Assembly: GCA_028064935.1 (NCBI GenBank)
Contig: JAPTWT010000118.1
Location: 1-8,313 of the forward strand
DNA: 8,313 nt
DNA from: Gammaproteobacteria bacterium
GTDB lineage: Bacteria; Pseudomonadota; Gammaproteobacteria; Acidiferrobacterales; Acidiferrobacteraceae
Direction: 5' to 3'
Part shown: positions 1 through 6,498 of the stretch, in pieces
How positions within the stretch are numbered: the first letter of the stretch is position 1
Layout: the number at the start of each line of letters is the position of its first letter
Position numbers and translations under genes: made by a program
Notes under the pieces: model-generated
Told to the model about the DNA's origin: nothing
Database searches by the model: none
What the model saw: the letters and a program-made list of their open reading frames with translations, nothing else

Positions 1-198
1 GAGCATCCGAAGCCGAACCCCATTACGATAGCCTTGGCGCTCCGGCGAGCGCTCGTGGGGTGCTGCCCCCCGGTGCTCGGTCATCTGGGTTTCCCGCACC
101 TGATTCAATGCCGTCTCCCCAACTTTTGCCAAGCTCTCCGGCCCACTCAGCAACCCTGGCAACGAATCTTTACCTACGCTAACCTCATACCCTGTCAT
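1..198 (-). CDS. IS256-family (Mutator-like) transposase, N-terminal part
   Basis: The visible 66 residues start at an ATG (198) and run off the left edge. Near the end they contain QMTEHRGAAPHERSPERQGY followed by RNG, the characteristic N-terminal block of IS256/Mutator transposases (E/QMTEhLGA.phERs..R.GYRNG). The DDE catalytic residues of this family lie further downstream and are outside the window. The protein would cut and rejoin the ends of its own IS. The family is usually about 400 residues, so roughly one sixth is seen. The start is uncertain: the same frame stays open upstream of 198, and no strong ribosome site decides it. Whether the full gene is intact cannot be told. Confidence 0.85.
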   Translation of the reverse strand, partial: MTGYEVSVGKDSLPGLLSGPESLAKVGETALNQVRETQMTEHRGAAPHERSPERQGYRNGVRLRML

Positions 199-300
199 CG
201 CTTCGATCCCCGGTTGATTAACATCTCGATAACGCCAATTTACCGAACCAGAGCGGTGGTGCCCACCGCCTGAACTTGTCAGATATTTACAGCAGTTTGG
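1..300 (-). mobile_element. End of an IS256-family insertion sequence (partial)
   Basis: The minus strand carries the 5' coding end of an IS256-type transposase, so this is the transposase-start end of an IS whose body lies left of the window. The exact terminus cannot be fixed because the other end is missing. Around 274-300 the minus strand reads TGTAAATATCTGACA, an AT-rich pattern resembling IS256-family termini. The right border of about 300 is therefore an estimate. A GC hairpin (GGTGG-TGC-CCACC, about 255-267) lies in the leader between terminus and gene. Confidence 0.6.
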
Positions 301-479
301 TGACTTGACCGGGCGGGGCGAGCGCCCTCCCAATCGTCTTCGACTTTCCGATACGAAGCAAACCGATCTCCCGCCTTCCGGACGGCAAACGATATTCGCC
401 AATGGGTCAGTTAGACAAGAAGCCACTTGGGTAAGGCCAGCCTTCTCAAGGCCTTTTGGCGCACGTTTGCTCGCTTGAC
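300..479. other. Intergenic stretch without a recognisable gene
   Basis: Between the IS256 end and the stop of the GTPase gene I see no convincing coding frame on either strand. The only structure noted is a short inverted repeat at 433-455. Confidence 0.5.
433..455 (-). terminator. Weak inverted repeat downstream of the GTPase operon
   Basis: AAGGCC (433-438) and GGCCTT (450-455) form a 6-bp stem with an 11-nt loop, located 25 bp past the stop of the minus-strand GTPase gene. There is no T-run on the minus-strand 3' side, so a rho-independent terminator is only a possibility. Confidence 0.2.
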
Positions 480-1727
480 TCAAGTGTGCGGAGGCGGCGG
501 GAAATTGTCGCCATCCACCTTCTTACCATCCAGCTCAATCACCTCGCGAATTTGATCATAAACTCGCCGCGCGTTGGTTTGCACACGCCCCAGCCTTCGA
601 TCGGGATCAAAAGCGGTAGGGATAAGTGTGTAATTCCCTAAGCGGTCTTTCGCAGTTTGAAACAGCTTTTCCAAATCCCCATCGGATTTAGCGAGATCAA
701 CTTTATTTAAGCAGATAAGAATCGGTCGCTTAAAGTTCTCGAGTTTCGCCAGAATGCTTGTGTCCGTTCCACTTATACCACGATTGATGTCAATAACCAT
801 CACGAATACGTCCGTGTTGTGAATATTGTCATCTGTGTATTTATTGACAGACTCGCGATAGTCATTGAACCCCGGGTAGTTCACAATAACGGCGTTGCCT
901 TTTTTGTTTAATGGGTAGCTAACAGCTCTATCGGTTGAACCAGCTATGGGACTAATGCTGCTATCAAGCCCAAAGACAGCTTTCAGCAAGGAATCTTTCC
1001 CTGAAGATCCATCTCCAACCACTCCAATCGTTATCCTATTTACCAGAATAGAGCGAAGCAATGCAACATGAATGACGGCGGGCACCGTTTTTCTGTAAGC
1101 AGGCCCCGCGAGATCGACAGCCAACCAAAGCCCTGTTGCGAGCCAACCAATGGGCCCTAACAACGCGCCAACAGTGCGGGTAATGGCGGCGTTCGTTGCA
1201 AAGTCGAGGCCGACACCAAGGACTGCTTTGGCGATCATGTTTGCCACGACGACACTGATTTGGTATATATAGAAGCCACCATACTCGCGCAGTATCTGTT
1301 GGACAAAGGCCGTGCTGATTGGGCCTATGGGGATTGTGCCTGCGTCTATGCCCATGGCGCGAAACATGGCGCGCTTCTCATCATCTGTCATTCTTTCAAG
1401 AGAGTCCTCAAATATCTTAAGTAATATCTTCTCTTCATTTTTTGCGACGCTGTGGGTTTGATTGACGTGGGCCTTCAGTTTCCGGCCTACATCTAGCACT
1501 ACTTCGCGGTATTCAACACCTTCTCCGCCTCGAAATAATGTTGCGACATCGTTACTTCCCATCCTTCGCAAGTAATCGGCAATAGTTTTCGCGATCTCTC
1601 TTTCTTTCGATATGGGAGAATATAGTATGGCCTTGTCCATTCCAAGGTATTCAATTAGAGGGAGAACGTCATCCTTGTTCGCTAGACTGCGCTGAATGAC
1701 ATCAACAAGTTCCAGTTGGTGGTTCAC
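480..1727 (-). CDS. YaaW-like domain fused to a divergent P-loop GTPase domain
   Basis: This 415-residue protein has two parts. Residues about 30-232 resemble E. coli YaaW (UbID/DUF3944-type): RGGEGVEYREVVLDVGRKLK (66-85), a hydrophobic Ala/Gly stretch (about 150-205) that could sit in or on a membrane, and AYRKTVPAVIHVALLRSIL (210-228). Residues 233-415 are a GTPase-like domain: G1 as G238-DGSSGK244-D, a possible G2 Thr265, G3-like NYPG (283-286) and a canonical G4 NKVD (341-344). G1 has Asp245 where Ser/Thr normally binds magnesium, and G3 has Asn in place of Asp, so hydrolysis may be weak or altered. The start is GTG at 1727, supported by GAGGAG 8 nt upstream (1736-1741). The gene follows the glycine-zipper gene by 60 bp on the same strand, so the two are probably co-transcribed. 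The biological role is unknown; a membrane-linked switch or defence role is inference. Confidence 0.85.
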   Translation of the reverse strand: MNHQLELVDVIQRSLANKDDVLPLIEYLGMDKAILYSPISKEREIAKTIADYLRRMGSNDVATLFRGGEGVEYREVVLDVGRKLKAHVNQTHSVAKNEEKILLKIFEDSLERMTDDEKRAMFRAMGIDAGTIPIGPISTAFVQQILREYGGFYIYQISVVVANMIAKAVLGVGLDFATNAAITRTVGALLGPIGWLATGLWLAVDLAGPAYRKTVPAVIHVALLRSILVNRITIGVVGDGSSGKDSLLKAVFGLDSSISPIAGSTDRAVSYPLNKKGNAVIVNYPGFNDYRESVNKYTDDNIHNTDVFVMVIDINRGISGTDTSILAKLENFKRPILICLNKVDLAKSDGDLEKLFQTAKDRLGNYTLIPTAFDPDRRLGRVQTNARRVYDQIREVIELDGKKVDGDNFPPPPHT

Positions 1728-1735
1728 TAGGGGTG

Positions 1736-1741
1736 CTCCTC
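1736..1741 (-). promoter_or_regulatory. Ribosome binding site that fixes a GTG start
   Basis: Minus-strand GAGGAG lies 8 nt before the GTG at 1727 and supports that non-ATG start. Confidence 0.7.
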
Positions 1742-1787
1742 GTAAGGTAGGGTGTTGGGCTCGTAGCCGTTGTTCAGTGTGTATGCT

Positions 1788-2150
1788 TCATTTCAATTTA
1801 AAGAGGATGGCATCGGCGCAGTCTTGGCGGTCCATGACGATTGTGACGTGGGCAGCAAGGCACCCGGCTAGGCCGCCAACCGCTGCACCAACCAGAGCAC
1901 CGGGCACGTTAGCAATGTAATAGCCAACTGAGGCCCCAATGATGACCCCGCACGCGGTGAATTCGAGTAATCGTTCGCCGGACGGAGAAGCAAGCTTAAT
2001 TCGGATACCTCGCTCCTTCGCAAATCGGTAAAGGCGTTCTAGGGTGTCTTTGACCAATTCCATATCAACCTTGAACTCACCGGGGGCGTTTACACGAATG
2101 GCGCCAATTAGTTTGGCGATGTCACGAGCATCTTCAATAGCGAATTGCAT
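1788..2150 (-). CDS. Small glycine-zipper membrane protein
   Basis: This 120-residue protein has a charged, helical N-terminal half (residues 1-62) and a hydrophobic glycine-rich region (about 66-104). The latter carries two glycine-zipper runs: G68, G72, G76 and G84, G88, G92, G96 (GxxxGxxxGxxxG). Such repeats pack or oligomerise transmembrane helices, and some form pores or channels. A short polar tail follows. ATG 2150 was chosen because GGAG lies 7 nt upstream (2158-2161). The frame is open to an ATG at 2216, but that start would overlap the sigma-54-like promoter at 2205-2220. It is the first gene of the minus-strand operon with the GTPase. I do not recognise a named family. The link suggests it is a membrane partner or anchor for the GTPase (inference). 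Confidence 0.75.
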   Translation of the reverse strand: MQFAIEDARDIAKLIGAIRVNAPGEFKVDMELVKDTLERLYRFAKERGIRIKLASPSGERLLEFTACGVIIGASVGYYIANVPGALVGAAVGGLAGCLAAHVTIVMDRQDCADAILFKLK

Positions 2151-2204
2151 GATGATTCTCCAAGTGGTGTCCCAGCACGATAATTCGTTGGGCATTATCC
2201 CTAG

Positions 2205-2220
2205 TGCGTGAATCATGCCA
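2205..2220 (-). promoter_or_regulatory. Candidate sigma-54 (-24/-12) promoter for the GTPase operon
   Basis: The minus strand reads TGGCATGATTCACGCA. It fits the sigma-54 consensus TGGCACG-N4-TTGCW at 13 of 16 positions or better where defined, and keeps the invariant GG (-24) and GC (-12) with the required 10-bp gap. The inferred start is near 2194, giving a leader of about 44 nt before the ATG at 2150. The -12 half is weak (ACGCA instead of TTGCA). The neighbouring divergent gene encodes a sigma-54 activator-like ATPase, which raises the likelihood. Confidence 0.5.
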
Positions 2221-2281
2221 AGTTGGGGCGGCGATGTAACGCCTTGAATATATAGCTAGAAATGACTTTTGGGCTCAATGA

Positions 2282-2311
2282 TTCGCAATGCGATATGTAA
2301 TTATATATATT
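2282..2311 (+). promoter_or_regulatory. Possible sigma-70 promoter for the activator gene
   Basis: TTCGCA (2282-2287) and TATATT (2306-2311) are separated by 18 bp in an AT-rich stretch 27 bp before the ATG at 2338. Each box has two mismatches or fewer to consensus. The -35 box overlaps the inverted repeat at 2283-2293, so binding there could both autoregulate this gene and act as enhancer for the divergent operon (inference). Confidence 0.3.
2283..2293. promoter_or_regulatory. Inverted repeat, candidate activator/enhancer site
   Basis: TCGCA-A-TGCGA is a perfect 5-bp inverted repeat with one central base. Its centre is about 94 bp upstream of the inferred sigma-54 start, within the usual range for enhancer sites of sigma-54 activators. 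A second short inverted repeat, ACAC-ATA-GTGT, lies at 2321-2331 just before the activator start codon. Both are short, so chance is possible. Confidence 0.3.
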
Positions 2312-2337
2312 AACTAAACAACACATAGTGTCATAAA

Positions 2338-3978
2338 ATGCATATCGAAGTGCTTTACCTCTTGCTTGGTGAAAGACCGAAAGAACGGGCCGCATGGATG
2401 AGCCCAGCGTTGTTGGTTACCGATAACCCTGTATCGGACGGTGACTCGGAGGCGATCCTATGGCCGATAGACGACCCACGCGCTTCCAACTCGCCAATTG
2501 CCTATTTAGTCCATCGCGCCCGGATGCACGCATGGGAGCGGGTGACGAGGGGCATTCCCAAACCGCTTAAGCAGATCGACGCATGGGATAGCGCTCTTAA
2601 GGAGGGACCGGAGATGTTTTCCAGGCTCGGCCCATCCGCGTTCTCTATTTTCGGGGAAACGGAAAAGGCGGCCGTTCGTGAGGCACGGGACGCAGCCTGC
2701 CGAATACTCGATCAAAAGGTGGCATTTGTATTTCCCGCAGCATGGACGCCCACCGCAGGCGTTAGCCGCCTGGTCAGGGCAATGGCAAAAGAGGTGGCGG
2801 AATGGTTTCTTGATGCGCCCGTCAATCAGGAATGGCCATGGACGTTTCTGTCGATGAAAGCCGATAACCAGTATGGTAGGCAAAGTCCAATTGGAGAATT
2901 CATTCAGGCGCTGCACAGCGAGTTGCTGTCAGTAAATGGGAAAGTTGATGTAACTAGGTGGAGACAGAAGAGCGGCGCAATCCTTCTGTCCGGACGAACT
3001 GGGTCAGGTAAGTCTTATGCAGCCCGGTTATTGGCGTCCCATGGGAAGCTGGTAGAGGTAAATCTGGCGGCTGTTACTGCGGAACAGTTAGAGAGTCGAA
3101 TGCGTGGATACAAAGCGGGCACATTTACTGGTGGAGACAAGAACGGGCGAGCTGGATGGTTTGAGGAGGCAAATGGCGGAGTGCTGTTCCTAGATGAATT
3201 TCAATCGGTTTCGGTGGAAGCCCAGGTACAGTTACTCGATCTACTTAGCGCGGTCTCCGATGACATCTACATTGCGAGAACAGGGGAAGATCATGAGCGG
3301 CGTCGTTATATAGTGAAGGTAATCCTGGCAGTCAACGAGGATGTCGGTACACTGTTACGCGAGAAGCGGCTGAGGAGAGATATCTATTACCGTGTTCGTC
3401 ACACAGAAGAGTTCCCTTCTCTAAAAGAACGCCTCCAGGGAGATATTGGATACCGCTATCTGCGGGCACTCCTGGCAAGCTACAGATGGAAAAGCCTACG
3501 CACCATTGAACAACTGAATAACATCGACGGAGGCGCGCTTGATATCGTACCAACATTCTTTCCCGTATTTACTATAGGATCGGTATCGGAATTGGTAAAT
3601 CAGGAGTGGGAAGGGAACTTCCGCGAACTGGAGCGAGTCGCCTTTGATCTATTCTACGAATGCGACTATCTGCACAAGAAGCCGCTCTTTGATAAAACGG
3701 ATGCGAGCTCTATTTGCGCGCGCGGCATAGGGCAGCAAATATCGGAAATAACAGATGGTGCGAGTGAGGCATCGCAAAAAAAACTACTGGAAATACAGCA
3801 GGTTCTCCGAGAGTGTAAGTTTGTAATATGCAGGGCGCTTAAGGCGCAGGCGTACTACCGATCCCGAAACGCGATGCGGGGCTATTTATGCAAAAACATC
3901 GACAAGCTTGCCCCCGATGTTCGTAGCGACTCTCGGATTATTAATTTTCTGAGAAACTGCCCTGCCGTATCTGATTGA
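2338..3978 (+). CDS. Sigma-54 activator-like AAA+ ATPase with unknown sensor region
   Basis: This 546-residue protein has a central AAA+ domain (about 205-440) with all landmarks of a bacterial enhancer-binding protein: Walker A GRTGSGKS (219-226), a GAFTGA-like loop GTFTGG (261-266), Walker B VLFLDE (282-287), the arginine-finger segment LRRDIYYR (345-352) and sensor II WEGNFREL (424-431). This class uses ATP to open promoters bound by sigma-54 RNA polymerase; the loop Thr-Gly contacts sigma-54. The loop differs from GAFTGA at positions 2 and 6, so activity is likely but not certain. The first 200 residues match no sensor domain I know (no receiver, GAF or PAS features). The last 115 residues are helical and basic but show no clear Fis-type HTH. 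ATG 2338 lacks a good ribosome site; ATG 2398 is an alternative. It is divergent from the GTPase operon, 187 bp away, and is inferred to control it. Confidence 0.85.
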   Translation: MHIEVLYLLLGERPKERAAWMSPALLVTDNPVSDGDSEAILWPIDDPRASNSPIAYLVHRARMHAWERVTRGIPKPLKQIDAWDSALKEGPEMFSRLGPSAFSIFGETEKAAVREARDAACRILDQKVAFVFPAAWTPTAGVSRLVRAMAKEVAEWFLDAPVNQEWPWTFLSMKADNQYGRQSPIGEFIQALHSELLSVNGKVDVTRWRQKSGAILLSGRTGSGKSYAARLLASHGKLVEVNLAAVTAEQLESRMRGYKAGTFTGGDKNGRAGWFEEANGGVLFLDEFQSVSVEAQVQLLDLLSAVSDDIYIARTGEDHERRRYIVKVILAVNEDVGTLLREKRLRRDIYYRVRHTEEFPSLKERLQGDIGYRYLRALLASYRWKSLRTIEQLNNIDGGALDIVPTFFPVFTIGSVSELVNQEWEGNFRELERVAFDLFYECDYLHKKPLFDKTDASSICARGIGQQISEITDGASEASQKKLLEIQQVLRECKFVICRALKAQAYYRSRNAMRGYLCKNIDKLAPDVRSDSRIINFLRNCPAVSD

Positions 3979-4006
3979 CGGCTCGCTCGGGGATCGGCTG
4001 TAGAGC

Positions 4007-4053
4007 CTAGTGTCCCGAGTCAGAAATCCGCAGACAAAAGCGCTTGATCGTGT
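4007..4053 (+). repeat. Left arm of a 98-bp palindrome (MITE-like), split by an IS
   Basis: This 47-nt arm matches the reverse complement of 5403-5449 at 46 of 47 positions (mismatch at 4051). It starts with CTAGTGTCCCGAGTC. With the IS at 4058-5398 and one copy of its CTAG duplication removed, the two arms and a central CTAG form a 98-bp palindrome that begins and ends with CTAG. This is typical of a miniature transposable element with TA or CTAG target choice, for example an IS630-type derivative (inference). Confidence 0.75.
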
Positions 4054-4057
4054 CTAG
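4054..4057. repeat. CTAG target duplication, left of the IS1182-like element
   Basis: CTAG here and at 5399-5402 flanks the IS termini exactly. It represents a 4-bp target duplication at the centre of the palindrome. Confidence 0.75.
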
Positions 4058-5398
4058 CAGGTTGCTGAAAAACCCTTCATGAGTTCGCTCCGTGACGGTA
4101 CAATATGCACGCAAATACTTATGTATTTAATCGCCGCAGTGCCAGGATGCGCGGTGAAGTCGATTCCCATGGCCATCTGTTCAGCTATTTCTCGCCGGAG
4201 TCGCGCGTGCCGCCGGATCATCCCTTGCGCGCCATCAAGCTTTACGCCGATCAAGCTTTGGCCTCGCTGGGTCATACCCTCACGGCGATGTATAGCGACG
4301 CCGGCCGGCCCTCGATCCCGTCGGAGCGGCTTTTGAAGGCCTCGCTTCTCATTGCGCTTTATTCGGTGAGGTCCGACCGCCTCTTTTGCGAGCAGCTCTC
4401 CTACAACATCCTGTTTCGCTGGTTTCTCGACATGAGCCTCGAGGAGCCCTCTTTCGATGCGAGCACCTTCAGCAAAAACCGCGAGCGGCTGATCCGCCAC
4501 GAGGCGGCGATCAAATTCTTTGACGCCGTCGTTTGCCTCGCCCGGGGGCAAGGGCCTGCTGTCCGACGAACACTTCAGTGTCGACGGCACCCTGATCGAG
4601 GCCTGGGCGTCCTTGAAGAGCTTCAAGCGCAAGGGCGGCCGTGATCAGGGCCCGCCGGACGATCCGGACAATCCGACGGTGAACTTTCATAATGAGATCC
4701 GCTCGAACGGCACCCATGAGCGCACCACCGACCCCGAGGCCCGCTTGACGAGAAAGGGCGCGGGGAAAGAGGCGAAACTCGCCTTCTGCGGCAATGCCCT
4801 GATGGAGAACCGCAACGGCTTTCTCCTCGACATCGAGATAAGACAAGCCAATGGCTTTGCTGAACGGGAGGGTACGCTAGATCTTTTGAGGCGCCAGGCC
4901 CGCAAGAAGGTCAGACCACAGACGGTGGGTGCCGACCGCGGCTATCACACGAAAGACTTCGTCGCCCGGCTGCGCAGGCGCGGCATCGCCCCGCACATCG
5001 CCTGCATCGGCAACCGCGCGACCCCGGGGCTCGATGGCCGCACCACGCGCCGTGCCGGCTATGCCCGTTCGCAGAGAAGCCGCAAGCGGATCGAGGAGAT
5101 CTTCGGCTAGCTCAAAACCGTAGGCGGTCTGCGCAAAAGCCGCTTGAAGGGTGTTGCTCGCACCGCGTTTGCCGCCCACCTTGCGGGAGCTGCCTACAAC
5201 CTCCTTCGCATAAGCCGGCTCTGTCCGGCCACGGGATAAATCCGTCCCGAGCACACCAAACGAGGGTGAAATGATGCCACATGGACCCAAGCGCACACCG
5301 ATGACACCGAAGACACCACCGGCCGCGGTGATCAGGCTCCGCAAAAATGCCATCGGTGGCGGTCGCTTCGCCGTTTTCATGGTTTTTTCAGCAACCTG
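4058..5398 (+). mobile_element. IS1182-like (IS5-superfamily) insertion sequence, inactive
   Basis: The 1341-bp element is bounded by 15-bp perfect terminal inverted repeats, CAGGTTGCTGAAAAA at 4058-4072 and its complement at 5384-5398, with CTAG duplications outside. It carries one transposase reading frame that is broken twice. About 145 bp of noncoding sequence lie between the transposase stop and the right repeat. A TACAAT -10-like box at 4099-4104, with TTCATG 17 bp upstream, is a possible transposase promoter. The intact ends mean it could still be moved by a related transposase supplied elsewhere. Confidence 0.85.
4105..5239 (+). pseudogene. DDE transposase of the IS1182-like element, frameshifted and with a nonsense codon
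   Basis: The N-terminal frame runs from 4105 (MHANTY..., or more likely from the in-frame ATG at 4147, MRGEVDSHGHLFSYFSPES) to an out-of-frame stop at 4644. It shows the family block LFCEQLSYNILFRWFLDMS. The sequence continues in another frame from about 4550 (GLLSDEHFSVDGTLIEAWAS). A single extra base, most simply in the GGGGG run at 4544-4548, restores one frame. The second frame has D of VDGT, D of GADRGY and E of RIEEIFG (the DDE triad). It is then cut by TAG at 5108-5110, where the family has Trp (TGG). Beyond it LKTVGGLRKSRLKG follows to TAA at 5237-5239. The protein is therefore almost surely inactive. The -10-like box abuts 4105, which favours 4147 as the original start. Confidence 0.85.
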
Positions 5399-5402
5399 CT
5401 AG
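5399..5402. repeat. CTAG target duplication, right of the IS1182-like element
   Basis: This is the second copy of the 4-bp duplication at 4054-4057, directly after the right inverted repeat. Confidence 0.75.
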
Positions 5403-5449
5403 ACTCGATCAAGCGCTTTTGTCTGCGGATTTCTGACTCGGGACACTAG
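5403..5449 (-). repeat. Right arm of the 98-bp palindrome
   Basis: It is the inverted copy of 4007-4053 with one mismatch. It ends in CTAG (5446-5449), which also serves as the left target duplication of the next IS. Confidence 0.75.
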
Positions 5450-5485
5450 GGCAACTCTGATTTAGTCCCCATACACAAGCCATTA

Positions 5486-5494
5486 TGGTACAAT
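5486..5494 (+). promoter_or_regulatory. Extended -10 promoter of the IS5 transposase
   Basis: TGGTACAAT is an extended -10 element (TGn plus TACAAT) 26 bp before the transposase ATG. AAAGGG at 5506-5511 is the probable ribosome site, 9 nt before the ATG. Confidence 0.4.
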
Positions 5495-5520
5495 GACGCA
5501 ATTCAAAAGGGATAAAATCC

Positions 5521-6498
5521 ATGCGCCAGCTCACTTTAGCCACCGGCACCTTCGAAACCCACAGGAAACCCACGCGTCGCGAGAAGTTTCTTTCGGATAG
5601 GGAGAAGGTGGTGCCTTGGCACGATCTCTGCGCGGTCATTGCGCCCTACTACCCTAAGGGCGAGAACGGCAGACCCCCGGTGGGGCTTGAGCGCATGCTC
5701 CGGATTTATTTCCTCCAGCAGTGGTTCAATCTCTCCGATCCCGGAGCGGAAGAAGCCTTGTACGAATCGGTCTCCATGTGTCGGTTCGTGGGTATCGACC
5801 TCGACCGGGAACCGGTGCCGGATGAAACGACCATCTTGAAGTTCCGTCATCTGCTCGAGAAGCACCACCTCGGTAAGAAGCTCTTCCAGAAGGTCCGCCG
5901 GCACCTGGAGTCCCAAGGCGTCAAGGTCACGAACGGCACGATCGTCGATGCCACGATTATCAGTGCGCCCTCGTCTACGAAGAACCGGGACAAGGCTCGG
6001 GACCCCGACATGCATCAGACCAAGAAGGGGAATCAGTGGTTTTTCGGGATGAACCCCCTGAAGGGGGTAAAGGCCCCTATCGGCGTCGACAGTAAGACCA
6101 AAGTCATCCACACCGTGGTGGCCACCGCCGCCAATGTCCATGACGCCACGGTCCTGCCAGATCTCCTCCATGGCGAAGAGACCCGGGTGTGGGGCGACTC
6201 GGCCTACCAAGGTCAGGAGGCGGTGATCCGAGCGCAGGCGCTGAAGGCCCGTGACCTCACGAACCGTCGCTATCGATACAAGGGCGTGGTAAACGAGGTC
6301 GAGCGGGCTCGTAACCGTATCAAGTCCCAAATCCGCAGCCGGGTCGAGCACGTCTTCGGCGTCATCAAAGGCGTGTTCGGCTTCGTGAAGGTCCGCTACC
6401 GGGGTCTTGAGAAGAACGCCCACAAGCTCTTTGTCACCTGCGCATTGGCCAATCTGTACCTCGTGCGCAAACGCCTGCTGCGACCATTAAGGGCGTAG
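5521..6498 (+). CDS. IS5-family DDE transposase
   Basis: This 325-residue transposase has the usual IS5-group length. It has the N-terminal block RPPVGLERMLRIYFLQQWFN (51-70) and the catalytic triad D143 (VDATII), D226 (WGDSAYQG) and E276 (RVEHVFGVIKG), with the Y..R..K-type segment after E276 (RYRGLEKN). It cuts and rejoins the ends of its own IS. The start has a fitting ribosome site (AAAGGG). One oddity is about six extra residues (NPLKGV, 178-183) between FGM and KAPIGVD, where the family usually reads FGMKAHIGVD. At the DNA level this is a CCCCC-TGAA-GGGGG hairpin. The reading frame is kept, but activity could be affected. Confidence 0.95.
   Translation: MRQLTLATGTFETHRKPTRREKFLSDREKVVPWHDLCAVIAPYYPKGENGRPPVGLERMLRIYFLQQWFNLSDPGAEEALYESVSMCRFVGIDLDREPVPDETTILKFRHLLEKHHLGKKLFQKVRRHLESQGVKVTNGTIVDATIISAPSSTKNRDKARDPDMHQTKKGNQWFFGMNPLKGVKAPIGVDSKTKVIHTVVATAANVHDATVLPDLLHGEETRVWGDSAYQGQEAVIRAQALKARDLTNRRYRYKGVVNEVERARNRIKSQIRSRVEHVFGVIKGVFGFVKVRYRGLEKNAHKLFVTCALANLYLVRKRLLRPLRA

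Noticed and set aside
34..273. Plus-strand 79-residue reading frame
   Set aside because: It is the antisense shadow of the IS256-type transposase start, whose family motif is clear on the minus strand.
2213..2395. Minus-strand 60-residue frame in the divergent spacer
   Set aside because: It crosses the promoter region and the start of the activator gene, has no ribosome site and no coding character.
3980..4007. GGCTC...GAGCC inverted repeat after the activator gene as a terminator
   Set aside because: The stem is only 5 bp with an 18-nt loop and no T-run follows.
4054..4632. Minus-strand frames across the IS1182-like element
   Set aside because: They are shadows of the transposase pseudogene; the plus strand carries the family motifs and DDE triad.
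4006..5450. Arms 4007-4053 and 5403-5449 as long terminal repeats of one large IS
   Set aside because: The 15-bp IS1182-type repeats flanked by CTAG inside the arms mark the IS ends better, and the inferred empty site is a clean palindrome. It is not fully excluded.
5536..6423. Long minus-strand frame (295 residues)
   Set aside because: It is antisense to the well-conserved IS5 transposase and has no recognisable domain.
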